64,000 nucleotides of DNA from Bacillota bacterium. GTDB taxonomy: Bacteria; Bacillota; Bacilli; Alicyclobacillales; SLC66. Below the pieces are notes generated by a model. It saw only the letters and a list, made by a program, of their open reading frames with translations. It did not search any database and was not told the origin of the DNA. The stretch spans positions 152,392 through 216,391 of the forward strand of contig JAKADA010000001.1 in NCBI GenBank assembly GCA_021820975.1. The letters run 5' to 3'. A program made the position numbers and the translations under genes. This document shows positions 33,845 through 41,959 of the stretch, one piece after another; the first letter of the stretch is position 1, and every line of letters begins with the position of its first letter.

Positions 33845-34830
33845 TGGATGAGCCCTTACTGGAAGTGAGAGATTTATTTACACAATTTCAGAGAGTTGAC
33901 GATGTAGTATATGCAGTTAATGGAATGAATTTTTCAGTAGCCCCTGGTGAAGTGTTAGGTATCGTTGGAGAGAGTGGATCTGGAAAATCCGTTTCCGTAT
34001 TATCCTTTTTGGGATTGTTGCGTGACAATGTGAAATTAAAGAGTGGTACGGCAAAATTCCGAGGAACAGATTTACTTCGATTAGGTAGAAGACAACTCGA
34101 GGATATTCGTGGAAGAGATATTGGTGTTGTTTTTCAGGATCCGATGACGAGCCTCAATCCGGTACGCCGAGTTGGAGATCAGATCATGGAAGGTATGATT
34201 ACCCATCATTATGCCAGTAAAAAAGTAGCGCTTCAGAGGACCATTGATTTACTGGGCGAAGTTGGAATACCTGAACCACAAATGCGTTATCGCAATTATC
34301 CTTTTGAATTTTCAGGAGGGATGCGCCAGCGCGTCATGATTGCAATGGCTATCGCGTGTGAACCTCAATTGCTAATTGCTGATGAACCGACGACAGCGTT
34401 AGATGTTACCGTGCAAATGCAAATTTTAGCGCTTTTACAGACGTTACGTGAAAAACGCAACATGAGTATTATCATGATTACGCACGATTTCGGAGTAGCA
34501 ACGAATTTTTGCGACCGCATCATTGTTATGTACGCTGGTATGGTCATGGAAAGTGCACCACTTGCGGAGTTTTTAAACAATTCCGTTCATCCTTATACGA
34601 TAGGACTCAAGTCATCTATCATTGAGGTAGGTAATAAAAATAAGGAATTAGTACCTATACCTGGAATGGCTCCAGTACTGACAAAACCATTAAACCACTG
34701 CCCTTATGTTTCTCGTTGTTCTGTCGCACAAGATCGTTGTGAACAAGAACTCCCCGAATTGCTTCATGTAGGTAACGAACATTATGTGGCGTGCCATCGA
34801 ATAGAGGAGGTGGGAATTCATGCAAAATAG
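33844..34830 (+). CDS. ABC transporter ATP-binding protein, DppD/OppD-type
   Basis: This is a 328-residue ATPase. Walker A is 'GESGSGKS', the signature 'FEFSGGMRQRVMIAMA', Walker B 'LLIADEPTTALDVT', and the switch His is in 'MITHDFG'. The C-terminal oligopeptide-transporter extension holds a cysteine cluster ('NHCPYVSRCSVAQDRCEQ') that in this family can bind an iron-sulfur cluster. Unlike the two CUT1 systems in the window, this importer has its own ATPases. Confidence 0.94.
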   Translation: MDEPLLEVRDLFTQFQRVDDVVYAVNGMNFSVAPGEVLGIVGESGSGKSVSVLSFLGLLRDNVKLKSGTAKFRGTDLLRLGRRQLEDIRGRDIGVVFQDPMTSLNPVRRVGDQIMEGMITHHYASKKVALQRTIDLLGEVGIPEPQMRYRNYPFEFSGGMRQRVMIAMAIACEPQLLIADEPTTALDVTVQMQILALLQTLREKRNMSIIMITHDFGVATNFCDRIIVMYAGMVMESAPLAEFLNNSVHPYTIGLKSSIIEVGNKNKELVPIPGMAPVLTKPLNHCPYVSRCSVAQDRCEQELPELLHVGNEHYVACHRIEEVGIHAK

Positions 34831-35785
34831 CGCTCCATTGCTCAGTGTGGAAGGACTATCGAAGCAATTTCAAGTGAGAGGACGAATCCTGCATGCTGTC
34901 CAGCAAGTGTCATTTGAAGTCGTCGCAGGACAGACACTTGGACTCGTTGGGGAGAGCGGGTCTGGAAAATCAACATTAGGTCGAACTGCATTACGGTTAT
35001 TGGAACCTGATCAAGGCAACATACTTTTTGATGGGATTGATCTGTGTAAATTAAAGCCTAAAGAGCTTAGGTCAAAGCGTAAGGCGATGCAAATGATTTT
35101 TCAAGATCCGTTGGCTTCTCTTAATCCACGTATGACAGTTGGTATGGCAATTGAGGATGCCATGATCATTCATGGGATGAGATCAAGTTTGGAACGACGC
35201 AAACGTGTGGATGCCTTGTTAGAAAGAGTAGGTTTACCACAATCGATAGCACAAGCTTTTCCGTTTGAATTATCAGGTGGACAGCAACAACGCGTAGGGA
35301 TTGCTAGGGCACTTTCTGTTCAACCGAAGTTAATCGTGTGCGATGAGCCAATTTCCGCACTAGATGTATCAATTCAGGTGCAAATTATTAAGCTTCTCCA
35401 AGACATTCAAAAGGAAATGAACTTAGCCTATATTTTTATTTCTCATAATTTAGGCGTTGTGCAGTATATGTCCGATATGGTGTTAGTTTTGTATCTTGGC
35501 GAAGTAGTTGAAAAGGCTACTGCACAACAATTGTTTGCACAACCTAGCCATCCATACACTCGAGTGTTACTTGATTCTATTTTAAAGGTACCGGAAAGTG
35601 CGGCTAGACGAAAGCGAATGTCTGTTCCTCCTGGCGAGATGCCATCTCCTTTTGCACCACCAACGGGATGCCCGTTTCATCCTCGCTGTTCTATGGCGGT
35701 TGACCGATGCCGCCAAGAAAAGCCACATTTACAAAATGTGAGCCCTAATCATGAGGCCGCATGTCACTTTGCCGTGTCTAGTTGA
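34820..35785 (+). CDS. ABC transporter ATP-binding protein, DppF/OppF-type
   Basis: This is a 321-residue ATPase with Walker A 'GESGSGKSTLGR', signature 'FELSGGQQQRVGIARALS', Walker B 'LIVCDEPISALDVS', and the C-terminal cysteine cluster 'GCPFHPRCSMAVDRC'. Its start overlaps the end of the OppD-type gene by 11 bases, after GAGGAGG. It is the last transporter gene before the pectin-degrading enzymes. Confidence 0.94.
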   Translation: MQNSAPLLSVEGLSKQFQVRGRILHAVQQVSFEVVAGQTLGLVGESGSGKSTLGRTALRLLEPDQGNILFDGIDLCKLKPKELRSKRKAMQMIFQDPLASLNPRMTVGMAIEDAMIIHGMRSSLERRKRVDALLERVGLPQSIAQAFPFELSGGQQQRVGIARALSVQPKLIVCDEPISALDVSIQVQIIKLLQDIQKEMNLAYIFISHNLGVVQYMSDMVLVLYLGEVVEKATAQQLFAQPSHPYTRVLLDSILKVPESAARRKRMSVPPGEMPSPFAPPTGCPFHPRCSMAVDRCRQEKPHLQNVSPNHEAACHFAVSS

Positions 35786-35825
35786 TAATGTGGATAACAT
35801 GGCTTGACAGAAAGGGGCGATTTGC

Positions 35826-37445
35826 ATGACCGAAATGAACCCTGACGTAAACATGGGGTCGCATGGGAATGTATTTCTTGAAAAAGTCAAACAGTTTGCT
35901 GATTCCGTTTTACAATATGGTATCGATCGATATGGGGAATGTGTTACACCACTTTTTGTTGATGGATTAAATATATATACGCATGAACCTGTAACGTGGA
36001 GCGTTGAAGATCAAGAATGGGTCCTAAGTAATTATGCCAATCAACAAGTTCTTTTTCGCACATTTTATGCATTGACGCAAATCACTGGTGATGTTCGTTA
36101 TGCGCAAGCAGCTGAAAAGGCGACAGAGTATGTTTTGAATCATCTGCGAAATGGTAAATTGATTGCAATGGGGGGGCATATGGCCTATGACTTAAAAGCA
36201 AAAAATAAGGTCTTTGCGCCGGATAAAGGGCCAGTTCACGAGTTAAAGTGTCACTATCCATTTTATGAACTGATGTGGTCGGTAGATACGCAGCAATCGA
36301 TGCAATATATTGATGCAATTTGGGAAGGACATATATTGCATTGGGATACGTTGGAATTTTCTCGACATGGAGTGCCAGCAACTCATAGCTTGGATCATGA
36401 AATTTGGAACCAAACTTATTCGGGATCGGATATTCCGTTTGTTGGCAGAGGACTGACGTTTATCAATGCTGGGAGCGATTTAATCTATGCAGCAGGTATG
36501 CTGTACTCGTTGTCTGGTGATAAGGAACCACTACGTTGGGCTAGGCGGTTAGCTTATCGCTATATGGAAACTCGTCATCCTCAAACGGGTCTTGGGGGTT
36601 ATCAATTCAGTATTTCCATTTTACCCGGTCAAAATGGAAGGGGAGATCGAGCTGTTCATCAATTTGGCGAGCAATTAAAAAACCATCAGCCTAATGAGAC
36701 AAATGTAATGGTATCAAGGCAAATACTCACGATGTTAGGTAATGTAGCAATTAGCAGAATGATCTTATCGGAACGTCTAGGAGTAGAGGGTAATTATTTT
36801 CTTGATTGGGCAGTCGAAGATTTACTTGCTTATGCCAAACATTCCTATGATGTAGATAATAATATATTCCATCCCATTGTAACCAATGGATTTCGACTGA
36901 CGGGATTGAAATTAGAGCAGTCAGGTTATTATGGCAAGAAGGGTGAATATTTAAAACCTTTAAAGGCGGGATTTTTACTTCTTTGGTCGTACGTGATGGC
37001 TTATCGGTTATCCAACCATCCTGATCTTTGGAGTACGGCACGTTCAATTGCCAAGGGGATAGGATTGGGGGACATTGGACAAATTGGAGAAATTCCAAAA
37101 CTTGAATTTGCACATCTCAGTAGTGATCCGTTAGCTATTTTTTCAACGTTGGAACTCTATAAAGTTACTGGAAATAGCGTGTACTTAAGTTATGCTAGTA
37201 AAATTGGAGAAGAACTTTTGAGCCATCGATTTAAAAATGATTTCTTTGTATCAGACGAACATCAAATTTATGCAAAATTTGATGCAGTGGAACCGTTAGC
37301 TTTGCTACACCTTGTGGCTCAGCTTCGAGGAATGTCTGAAGTTATCCCTAATTACGTGGCCTCTAATGCGTTTTTTGGATCGCAGTATGGCAAACTTGGG
37401 CATAAAAAAGACAATGATCTTTTCTATCACACATTGGAATTTTGA
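35826..37445 (+). CDS. Polysaccharide lyase family 2 (exopolygalacturonate lyase, PelW-like)
   Basis: This is a 539-residue alpha-helical protein without a signal peptide, recognised as PL2 from the stretch 'GPVHELKCHYPFYELMW' and 'SRHGVPATHSLDHEIWNQ'. As I remember the Yersinia PL2 structure, His109, Glu130 and His172 bind the metal and Arg171 is the catalytic base. Here His118, Glu139, Arg180 and His181 have exactly the same spacing, shifted by nine. The enzyme would release unsaturated digalacturonate from imported oligogalacturonides by metal-assisted beta-elimination. Length fits PelW, the cytoplasmic exo-lyase. ATG follows AAAGGGG. The next genes process its product. Confidence 0.85.
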   Translation: MTEMNPDVNMGSHGNVFLEKVKQFADSVLQYGIDRYGECVTPLFVDGLNIYTHEPVTWSVEDQEWVLSNYANQQVLFRTFYALTQITGDVRYAQAAEKATEYVLNHLRNGKLIAMGGHMAYDLKAKNKVFAPDKGPVHELKCHYPFYELMWSVDTQQSMQYIDAIWEGHILHWDTLEFSRHGVPATHSLDHEIWNQTYSGSDIPFVGRGLTFINAGSDLIYAAGMLYSLSGDKEPLRWARRLAYRYMETRHPQTGLGGYQFSISILPGQNGRGDRAVHQFGEQLKNHQPNETNVMVSRQILTMLGNVAISRMILSERLGVEGNYFLDWAVEDLLAYAKHSYDVDNNIFHPIVTNGFRLTGLKLEQSGYYGKKGEYLKPLKAGFLLLWSYVMAYRLSNHPDLWSTARSIAKGIGLGDIGQIGEIPKLEFAHLSSDPLAIFSTLELYKVTGNSVYLSYASKIGEELLSHRFKNDFFVSDEHQIYAKFDAVEPLALLHLVAQLRGMSEVIPNYVASNAFFGSQYGKLGHKKDNDLFYHTLEF

Positions 37446-37455
37446 GGTGATGCAT

Positions 37456-38223
37456 TTGAAAAACCGGTTTAACGAAATGTTTTCTCTAGAAGGTCGTGTT
37501 GCATTGGTAACTGGGGCTGGTAAAGGAATCGGTCAAGCCATTGCGGTTGCTATGGCTGAGGCAGGAGCCGACATTATTTTGCATACTCATCAAACTAGTT
37601 TGGATGAGACCATTAGGTTGTTGGAACAGATTGGACGGAATTATGCAACTTTTACGCTAGATCTTTCTGTACCGGAAATTATCGTGGAAGCTGTCCAAAG
37701 ACTTTTACTCACTTATCAAGTTGACATTCTGGTCAACAATGCTGGTGTTATTAAAAGAACAGAGGCACGAGACTATCATTATGAAGATTGGAGTCAAGTG
37801 TTAAATACGAATCTAAACTCGTTATTTTTGTTAACTCAGAGCATTGCACAACCGATGTTAGAACGAAGATGCGGAAAAATTATCAATATCGCTTCTTTAT
37901 TATCGTTTCAAGGTGGTATAAATGTGGTTGCTTATACGGCAAGCAAACACGCGGTGATGGGGCTTACTAAATCATTAGCGAATGAATGGGCGTATAGCGG
38001 TATACAGGTTAATGCCATCGCTCCTGGATATATTGTTACTGAAAATACGCGACCATTACGAGAAAATGATCAGCGGATGCTTGAGATCGAATCTAGAATT
38101 CCAACCGGGCGTTGGGGCAAGCCAGAGGATCTTGGTGGAGCCGCTGTATTTCTTGCTTCCAAGGGGTCCGACTACGTGAATGGTCATACGCTAGTGGTCG
38201 ATGGGGGCTGGATGGTTCGATGA
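37456..38223 (+). CDS. kduD: 2-dehydro-3-deoxy-D-gluconate 5-dehydrogenase (KduD-type SDR)
   Basis: This is a classical SDR of about 255 residues. 'FSLEGRVALVTGAGKGIGQAIAVAMAEAGADIILH' gives the TGxxxGxG motif. 'NNAGVIKR', Ser in 'NIASLLSF', 'YTASKHAVMGLTKSLA' (YxxxK) and 'NAIAPGYIVTENT' are all present and close to KduD. It reduces 2,5-diketo-3-deoxygluconate, the KduI product, to 2-keto-3-deoxygluconate. The start is TTG 37456 (5-7 bases after GAGGTGA) or ATG 37450; longer frames overlap the PL2 gene. The stop overlaps the next start in ATGA. Confidence 0.88.
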   Translation: MKNRFNEMFSLEGRVALVTGAGKGIGQAIAVAMAEAGADIILHTHQTSLDETIRLLEQIGRNYATFTLDLSVPEIIVEAVQRLLLTYQVDILVNNAGVIKRTEARDYHYEDWSQVLNTNLNSLFLLTQSIAQPMLERRCGKIINIASLLSFQGGINVVAYTASKHAVMGLTKSLANEWAYSGIQVNAIAPGYIVTENTRPLRENDQRMLEIESRIPTGRWGKPEDLGGAAVFLASKGSDYVNGHTLVVDGGWMVR

Positions 38224-39344
38224 CGATTGTACTACGATCATGGGAAAAGCTAGCAGAACAATATATGGATAGTGAGAACACTGATGAGGTGCAGTCTACA
38301 TTATGTCAGCGTTGGCATTATGAAAATGGATGCATAATGAAGGCGTTCCTTGCTATTTGGGAAACTAAAAAAGACGACCGTTATTTGACTTTTGTAAGTA
38401 CGTGTATAGCAAACTTAGTGACCGATAGTGGTAACATCCGTGGGTATCAATTAGAAGCGTTTAACTTGGACAATATTAATGAAGGAAAAATTTTATTTGA
38501 TGTCTTTGGAGTAACTGGAGATGAACGCTATCGAATAGCGATTGAGACGTTGGTTAGACAAATGGAATTTCAACCGAAAACAAGTAGCGGGGGGTACTGG
38601 CATAAGAAAATATATCCGAATCAAATGTGGTTAGATGGGATCTACATGTCGGGCCCCTTTCTTGCCCGATATGCGGCAACCTTTGATTGTGCTCGGTGGT
38701 TTGATGTTGTGGTAGATCAAATTCGATTGATCCATAAAAACACTTGGGATCCCGTCACAGGGTTGAACTATCATGCTTGGGATGAAACTAGGCAGCAACT
38801 TTGGGCCAATCCTGTTACGGGATGTTCTCCACATTTCTGGGGGAGAGCGATAGGGTGGTTTCTCATGGCGGTGGTTGACGTATTGGAGTATCTTCCGGAG
38901 AAGCACAATGGACGTGAAGATCTAAAACATATACTTTACGAATTATCAAATAGTATTTTAACTATCCAAAACTCGACTACGGGTCTATGGAATCAGGTAC
39001 TTAATCAACAGGAGGACAAGGATAACTACGCAGAAGCATCCTGTTCATCCATGTTTGTCTACGGAATTTCTAAGGGAATCAGAATGGGTATCTTGCCACT
39101 GATATGGCGCAATAATGTTATCAAAGCCTATGAAGGTATTATCAACTATCTTATCAAACTTGATAATGACGGTAAAACTGTTCATCTTACTGGATGTAAT
39201 GCAGTGGCGGGATTAGGTGGACACCCGTATAGGGATGGATCGTTACACTATTATCTCTCTGAGCCAATAGTGAATGATGATCCCAAGGCAGTAGCTGCAT
39301 TCATTATGGCTTCTCTAGAAATGGAAAAGTCGGAGTATTGTTAA
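38220..39344 (+). CDS. Unsaturated galacturonyl/rhamnogalacturonyl hydrolase (GH105)
   Basis: This is a 374-residue (alpha/alpha)6-barrel hydrolase of the YteR/YesR type. Asp139 in 'MWLDGIYMSGPFLARYA' matches the proton donor of GH105 (Asp143 in YteR), and Asp84 in 'FNLDNINEG' matches the second aspartate. 'WGRAIGWFLMAVVDVL' and 'AEASCSSMFVYGI' are family blocks. It hydrates and splits the unsaturated sugar from the end of lyase products, leaving 5-keto-4-deoxyuronate for KduI. The true start is ATG 38220 within the kduD stop (ATGA); there is no signal peptide. Confidence 0.9.
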   Translation: MTIVLRSWEKLAEQYMDSENTDEVQSTLCQRWHYENGCIMKAFLAIWETKKDDRYLTFVSTCIANLVTDSGNIRGYQLEAFNLDNINEGKILFDVFGVTGDERYRIAIETLVRQMEFQPKTSSGGYWHKKIYPNQMWLDGIYMSGPFLARYAATFDCARWFDVVVDQIRLIHKNTWDPVTGLNYHAWDETRQQLWANPVTGCSPHFWGRAIGWFLMAVVDVLEYLPEKHNGREDLKHILYELSNSILTIQNSTTGLWNQVLNQQEDKDNYAEASCSSMFVYGISKGIRMGILPLIWRNNVIKAYEGIINYLIKLDNDGKTVHLTGCNAVAGLGGHPYRDGSLHYYLSEPIVNDDPKAVAAFIMASLEMEKSEYC

Positions 39345-39373
39345 CGTTAGCGCCTTTATGTACTTTGTATCCT

Positions 39374-39392
39374 AATAATAACGTTGTTAATT
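39374..39392 (+). promoter_or_regulatory. Pectin-regulon palindrome (site 7)
   Basis: AATAATAACGTTGTTAATT, about 60 bases before the intracellular GH28 start. It overlaps the putative -35 TTGTTA (39384-39389). Confidence 0.65.
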
Positions 39393-39412
39393 TTAGCGAA
39401 TTATATTATAGT
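39384..39412 (+). promoter_or_regulatory. Putative promoter of the intracellular GH28
   Basis: TTGTTA (39384-39389), 17 bases, TATAGT (39407-39412). One regulon palindrome overlaps the -35 and a second begins 10 bases after the -10. Confidence 0.5.
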
Positions 39413-39421
39413 AAAAAACGA

Positions 39422-39438
39422 AATAATAACGTTGTTAT
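39422..39438 (+). promoter_or_regulatory. Pectin-regulon palindrome (site 8)
   Basis: AATAATAACGTTGTTAT lies 48 bases, centre to centre, from site 7 and ends 15 bases before the start codon. The pair brackets the putative promoter. Confidence 0.65.
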
Positions 39439-39453
39439 CGAGGTGACTAGGAT

Positions 39454-40833
39454 ATGGTGACAGAGACAGATTGGCTAATTGCGCTACCTAAGATTCCGGA
39501 AACCACGGTCAACGTTGTGGACTTTGGTGCGGTGGGCGACGGGGTTGCTATAAATACGAGAGCAATTCAAACGGCCATTGATACGTGTGCAAAAACGGGC
39601 GGTGGCAAGGTGATCATTCCACCCGGTACGTGGATGACAGGTTCCATCACGTTACGAAGTCACATCGAATTGCATGCGCAAGCGGGTGCATTGGTGTTAT
39701 TTGTTAAAGACTTTCAGGCGTATCCGTTGGTTCCTGCACAGTATGAAGGCCAGTCAACGATTCGCTGTCAGGCTCCCATCCATGCTGATCATGTGCAGGA
39801 TGTGGCAATTACAGGCGAAGGGATATTTGATGGTGGTGGCGATGCTTGGCGACCCGTGAAAAAAAGTAAAATGACGCAAAACCAGTGGCAACAGCTCGTG
39901 TCTCAAGGCGGAGTCGTTGAAGAAAAAGAGAACGAAGCTATTTGGTGGCCTACGGTTTCGGCGATGCAAGGTGAAAGCAGGGTTGAACAACTTGCTAAGG
40001 AAGGCAATGGAGATCCAAAAGATTGGGAAGCCATTCGTGATTTCTTACGTCCTACCTTAGTAAGAATACAAAATTGCAAGCGTGTTGTCTTGGATGGTTC
40101 CACTTTTCAAAATTCCCCGTCATGGTGTCTTCATTTCTTTAGGTCTGAACATATCACCATTCGTGAAATTACCGTGCGCAACCCGTGGTACGCTCAAAAT
40201 GGTGATGGCATAGATCTTGAGTCATGTACGAATGTGCAGGTGGAAGATAGTTCCTTTGATGTAGGCGATGATGCGATCTGTTTAAAGTCAGGGAAAAACG
40301 GTTCAAGTAAAGAGATAGGACAACCGAGCGCTTATATTGCTATTCGCGGGTGCACCGTATTTCATGGGCATGGTGGCTTTGTGATCGGCAGTGAGATGTC
40401 AGGCGGCATTCATGATATTCACGTATCGGATTGTACTTTTGTCGGAACGGATGTTGGCTTGCGATTTAAAAGTGCGCGCGGTCGTGGTGGTGTTGTTGAG
40501 CGCATTTTCGTCGATCGGATTCGGATGGCGGATATCGTCAAAGAAGCGATTTCCTTTCATATGTTTTATGATGGAACGGAAAACACAGAGACTCCGCCTA
40601 CAAAATCGATAGCTGTATCTGAAGAAACACCCATTTTTCGCGATATCGTGATTCGTCATGTATCTTGTCATGGAGCAAAAACAGCTATTTTAATCAATGA
40701 ACTCCCAGAGGCGCCTATTACAGGTTTAGTGATGGAAGACATCATCATACAAGCTCAAACGGGTATTGTGATGAATCAAGGAGAGCAGGTTACCTTTAAC
40801 AAGGTGAATATCCTTTCAACAGGAACGAGGTAA
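39454..40833 (+). CDS. Intracellular glycoside hydrolase family 28 (exo-polygalacturonase-like)
   Basis: This is a 459-residue GH28 protein with no signal peptide. Catalytic signatures are complete: 'NGDGIDLES', 'GDDAICLKSG', 'GHGGFVIGSE' and 'LRFKSARGRGG'. It is a paralogue of the secreted enzyme at 9510; both share 'AWRPVKK' / 'TWRPVKK' and the 'WWPT' insert typical of exo-polygalacturonases. It would release galacturonate from the ends of imported saturated oligogalacturonides, beside the PL2 branch. ATG follows GAGGTGA. It is the last gene of the locus and has its own two palindromes, so it can be transcribed alone. Confidence 0.92.
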   Translation: MVTETDWLIALPKIPETTVNVVDFGAVGDGVAINTRAIQTAIDTCAKTGGGKVIIPPGTWMTGSITLRSHIELHAQAGALVLFVKDFQAYPLVPAQYEGQSTIRCQAPIHADHVQDVAITGEGIFDGGGDAWRPVKKSKMTQNQWQQLVSQGGVVEEKENEAIWWPTVSAMQGESRVEQLAKEGNGDPKDWEAIRDFLRPTLVRIQNCKRVVLDGSTFQNSPSWCLHFFRSEHITIREITVRNPWYAQNGDGIDLESCTNVQVEDSSFDVGDDAICLKSGKNGSSKEIGQPSAYIAIRGCTVFHGHGGFVIGSEMSGGIHDIHVSDCTFVGTDVGLRFKSARGRGGVVERIFVDRIRMADIVKEAISFHMFYDGTENTETPPTKSIAVSEETPIFRDIVIRHVSCHGAKTAILINELPEAPITGLVMEDIIIQAQTGIVMNQGEQVTFNKVNILSTGTR

Positions 40834-40854
40834 TTGAGAAAGAAGAAAATGGTA

Positions 40855-40893
40855 AAACACCAAGAACATATCGTCTCTTGGTGTTTATTTTTT
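40855..40893 (+). terminator. Rho-independent terminator of the pectin locus
   Basis: AAACACCAAGA (40855-40865) pairs with TCTTGGTGTTT (40876-40886), followed by ATTTTTT. Confidence 0.9.
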
Positions 40894-40929
40894 ATAGGTT
40901 ACGATTCCAAAGGGGAGTTGGCCGTATAA

Positions 40930-40958
40930 TTGACAGCATCTAGGAAATTGTGTATACT
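40930..40958 (+). promoter_or_regulatory. Sigma-A promoter of tRNA-Lys copy 2
   Basis: TTGACA (40930-40935), 17 bases, TATACT (40953-40958), 34 bases before the tRNA. Confidence 0.8.
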
Positions 40959-40992
40959 TTTAATTTGTTAATAGGTAATAAGGTCACTATAT

Positions 40993-41068
40993 GGGCCATT
41001 AGCTCAATTGGTAGAGCATCCGACTCTTAATCGGCAGGTTACAGGTTCAATTCCTGTATGACCCACCA
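40993..41068 (+). tRNA. tRNA-Lys (anticodon CTT), copy 2
   Basis: The anticodon loop is CTCTTAA and CCA is encoded. It differs from copy 1 mainly in the T stem (ACAGG/CCTGT) and one D-loop base. It has the same C4-A69 and T27-C43 mismatches. Confidence 0.9.
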
Positions 41069-41078
41069 TAGTAAAGAT

Positions 41079-41138
41079 AAAAAAGCTATCTCAAAAGTGC
41101 ATGGTCACTTGCGGGACTGCTTTTTTTGTATGAGATAG
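41079..41138 (+). terminator. Terminator after tRNA-Lys copy 2
   Basis: CTATCTCA (41086-41093) pairs with TGAGATAG (41131-41138), and AAAAAAGC with GCTTTTTTT. Inner AGTG/CACT pairing also exists. The T7 run lies at 41121-41127. Confidence 0.65.
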
Positions 41139-41150
41139 GGGGAAAAATCG

Positions 41151-41906
41151 ATGCAATCATCGGGAAATACCGTACTGATCACAGGTGGCGCATCTGGCAT
41201 TGGGTTAGCCTTGGCCAAACGATTTTTGGCTTTAGATAACGAAGTGATCATCTGTGGACGTAGAGAAGAAAAACTTCGTCAAGCTAAAGAGGAATTTCCA
41301 AGTCTACACACACGTGTTGCAGACATAGCTAACGCGAACGATCGAGAAGCGCTCGTCAAATGGACGCTGAACCATTTTGGTCGTTTGAATATTTTGGTTA
41401 ATAATGCAGGAATCCAAAACCGAATTGCTATTCAGAAAGCAAACTTCACTTGGTCCGAGTATCAGCAAGAGATTGCTGTTAACTTAGAAGGACCAATTCA
41501 TCTCACGCTGCTTCTCATGGAACATTTACAAGTAATGGCGCAGGCATCGATTATCAATATTTCTTCAGGACTCGCCATTGTCCCAGCGACATGGGCTCCT
41601 ATCTACAGTGCGACAAAAGCCGCCTTACACTCTTTTTCTACCAGTTTGCGCTTACAATTAGAAGATACAAAGATCGAGGTTATGGAAGTTTTGCCTCCAG
41701 CAGTCAACACGGACTTAGGTGGTACGGGATTGCATACGTTTGGGGCACCACTTTCTGAATTTGCTGATGCTGTGTTTGCTCGTTTGTTAGCTGGCGAGCA
41801 AGAAATTGGCTACGGTGGCACAGAGGAACGTCTGCATCTTACCAAAAAAGAGCAGGATACGGCGGCAAAGCAAATGTGGGAAAATTTCAAACATCATAAC
41901 CGATAA
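41151..41906 (+). CDS. Short-chain dehydrogenase/reductase, DltE-like
   Basis: This is a 251-residue SDR. 'TVLITGGASGIGLALAKRFLALDNEVIICGRRE' holds the cofactor site with an Arg pair that favours NADP. 'NNAGIQNR', 'INISSGLAIVP' and 'YSATKAALHSFSTSLRLQL' follow. The end 'EVLPPAVNTDL' is typical of DltE-type proteins, whose substrate is unknown. It starts after AGATAGGGGG and stands alone between the tRNA terminator and a convergent SGNH hydrolase. Confidence 0.85.
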   Translation: MQSSGNTVLITGGASGIGLALAKRFLALDNEVIICGRREEKLRQAKEEFPSLHTRVADIANANDREALVKWTLNHFGRLNILVNNAGIQNRIAIQKANFTWSEYQQEIAVNLEGPIHLTLLLMEHLQVMAQASIINISSGLAIVPATWAPIYSATKAALHSFSTSLRLQLEDTKIEVMEVLPPAVNTDLGGTGLHTFGAPLSEFADAVFARLLAGEQEIGYGGTEERLHLTKKEQDTAAKQMWENFKHHNR

Positions 41907-41959
41907 TCAACCATTCTTGTACAACGTACCTGACTTCCTTTTCTCACGTAAGTGGGATA

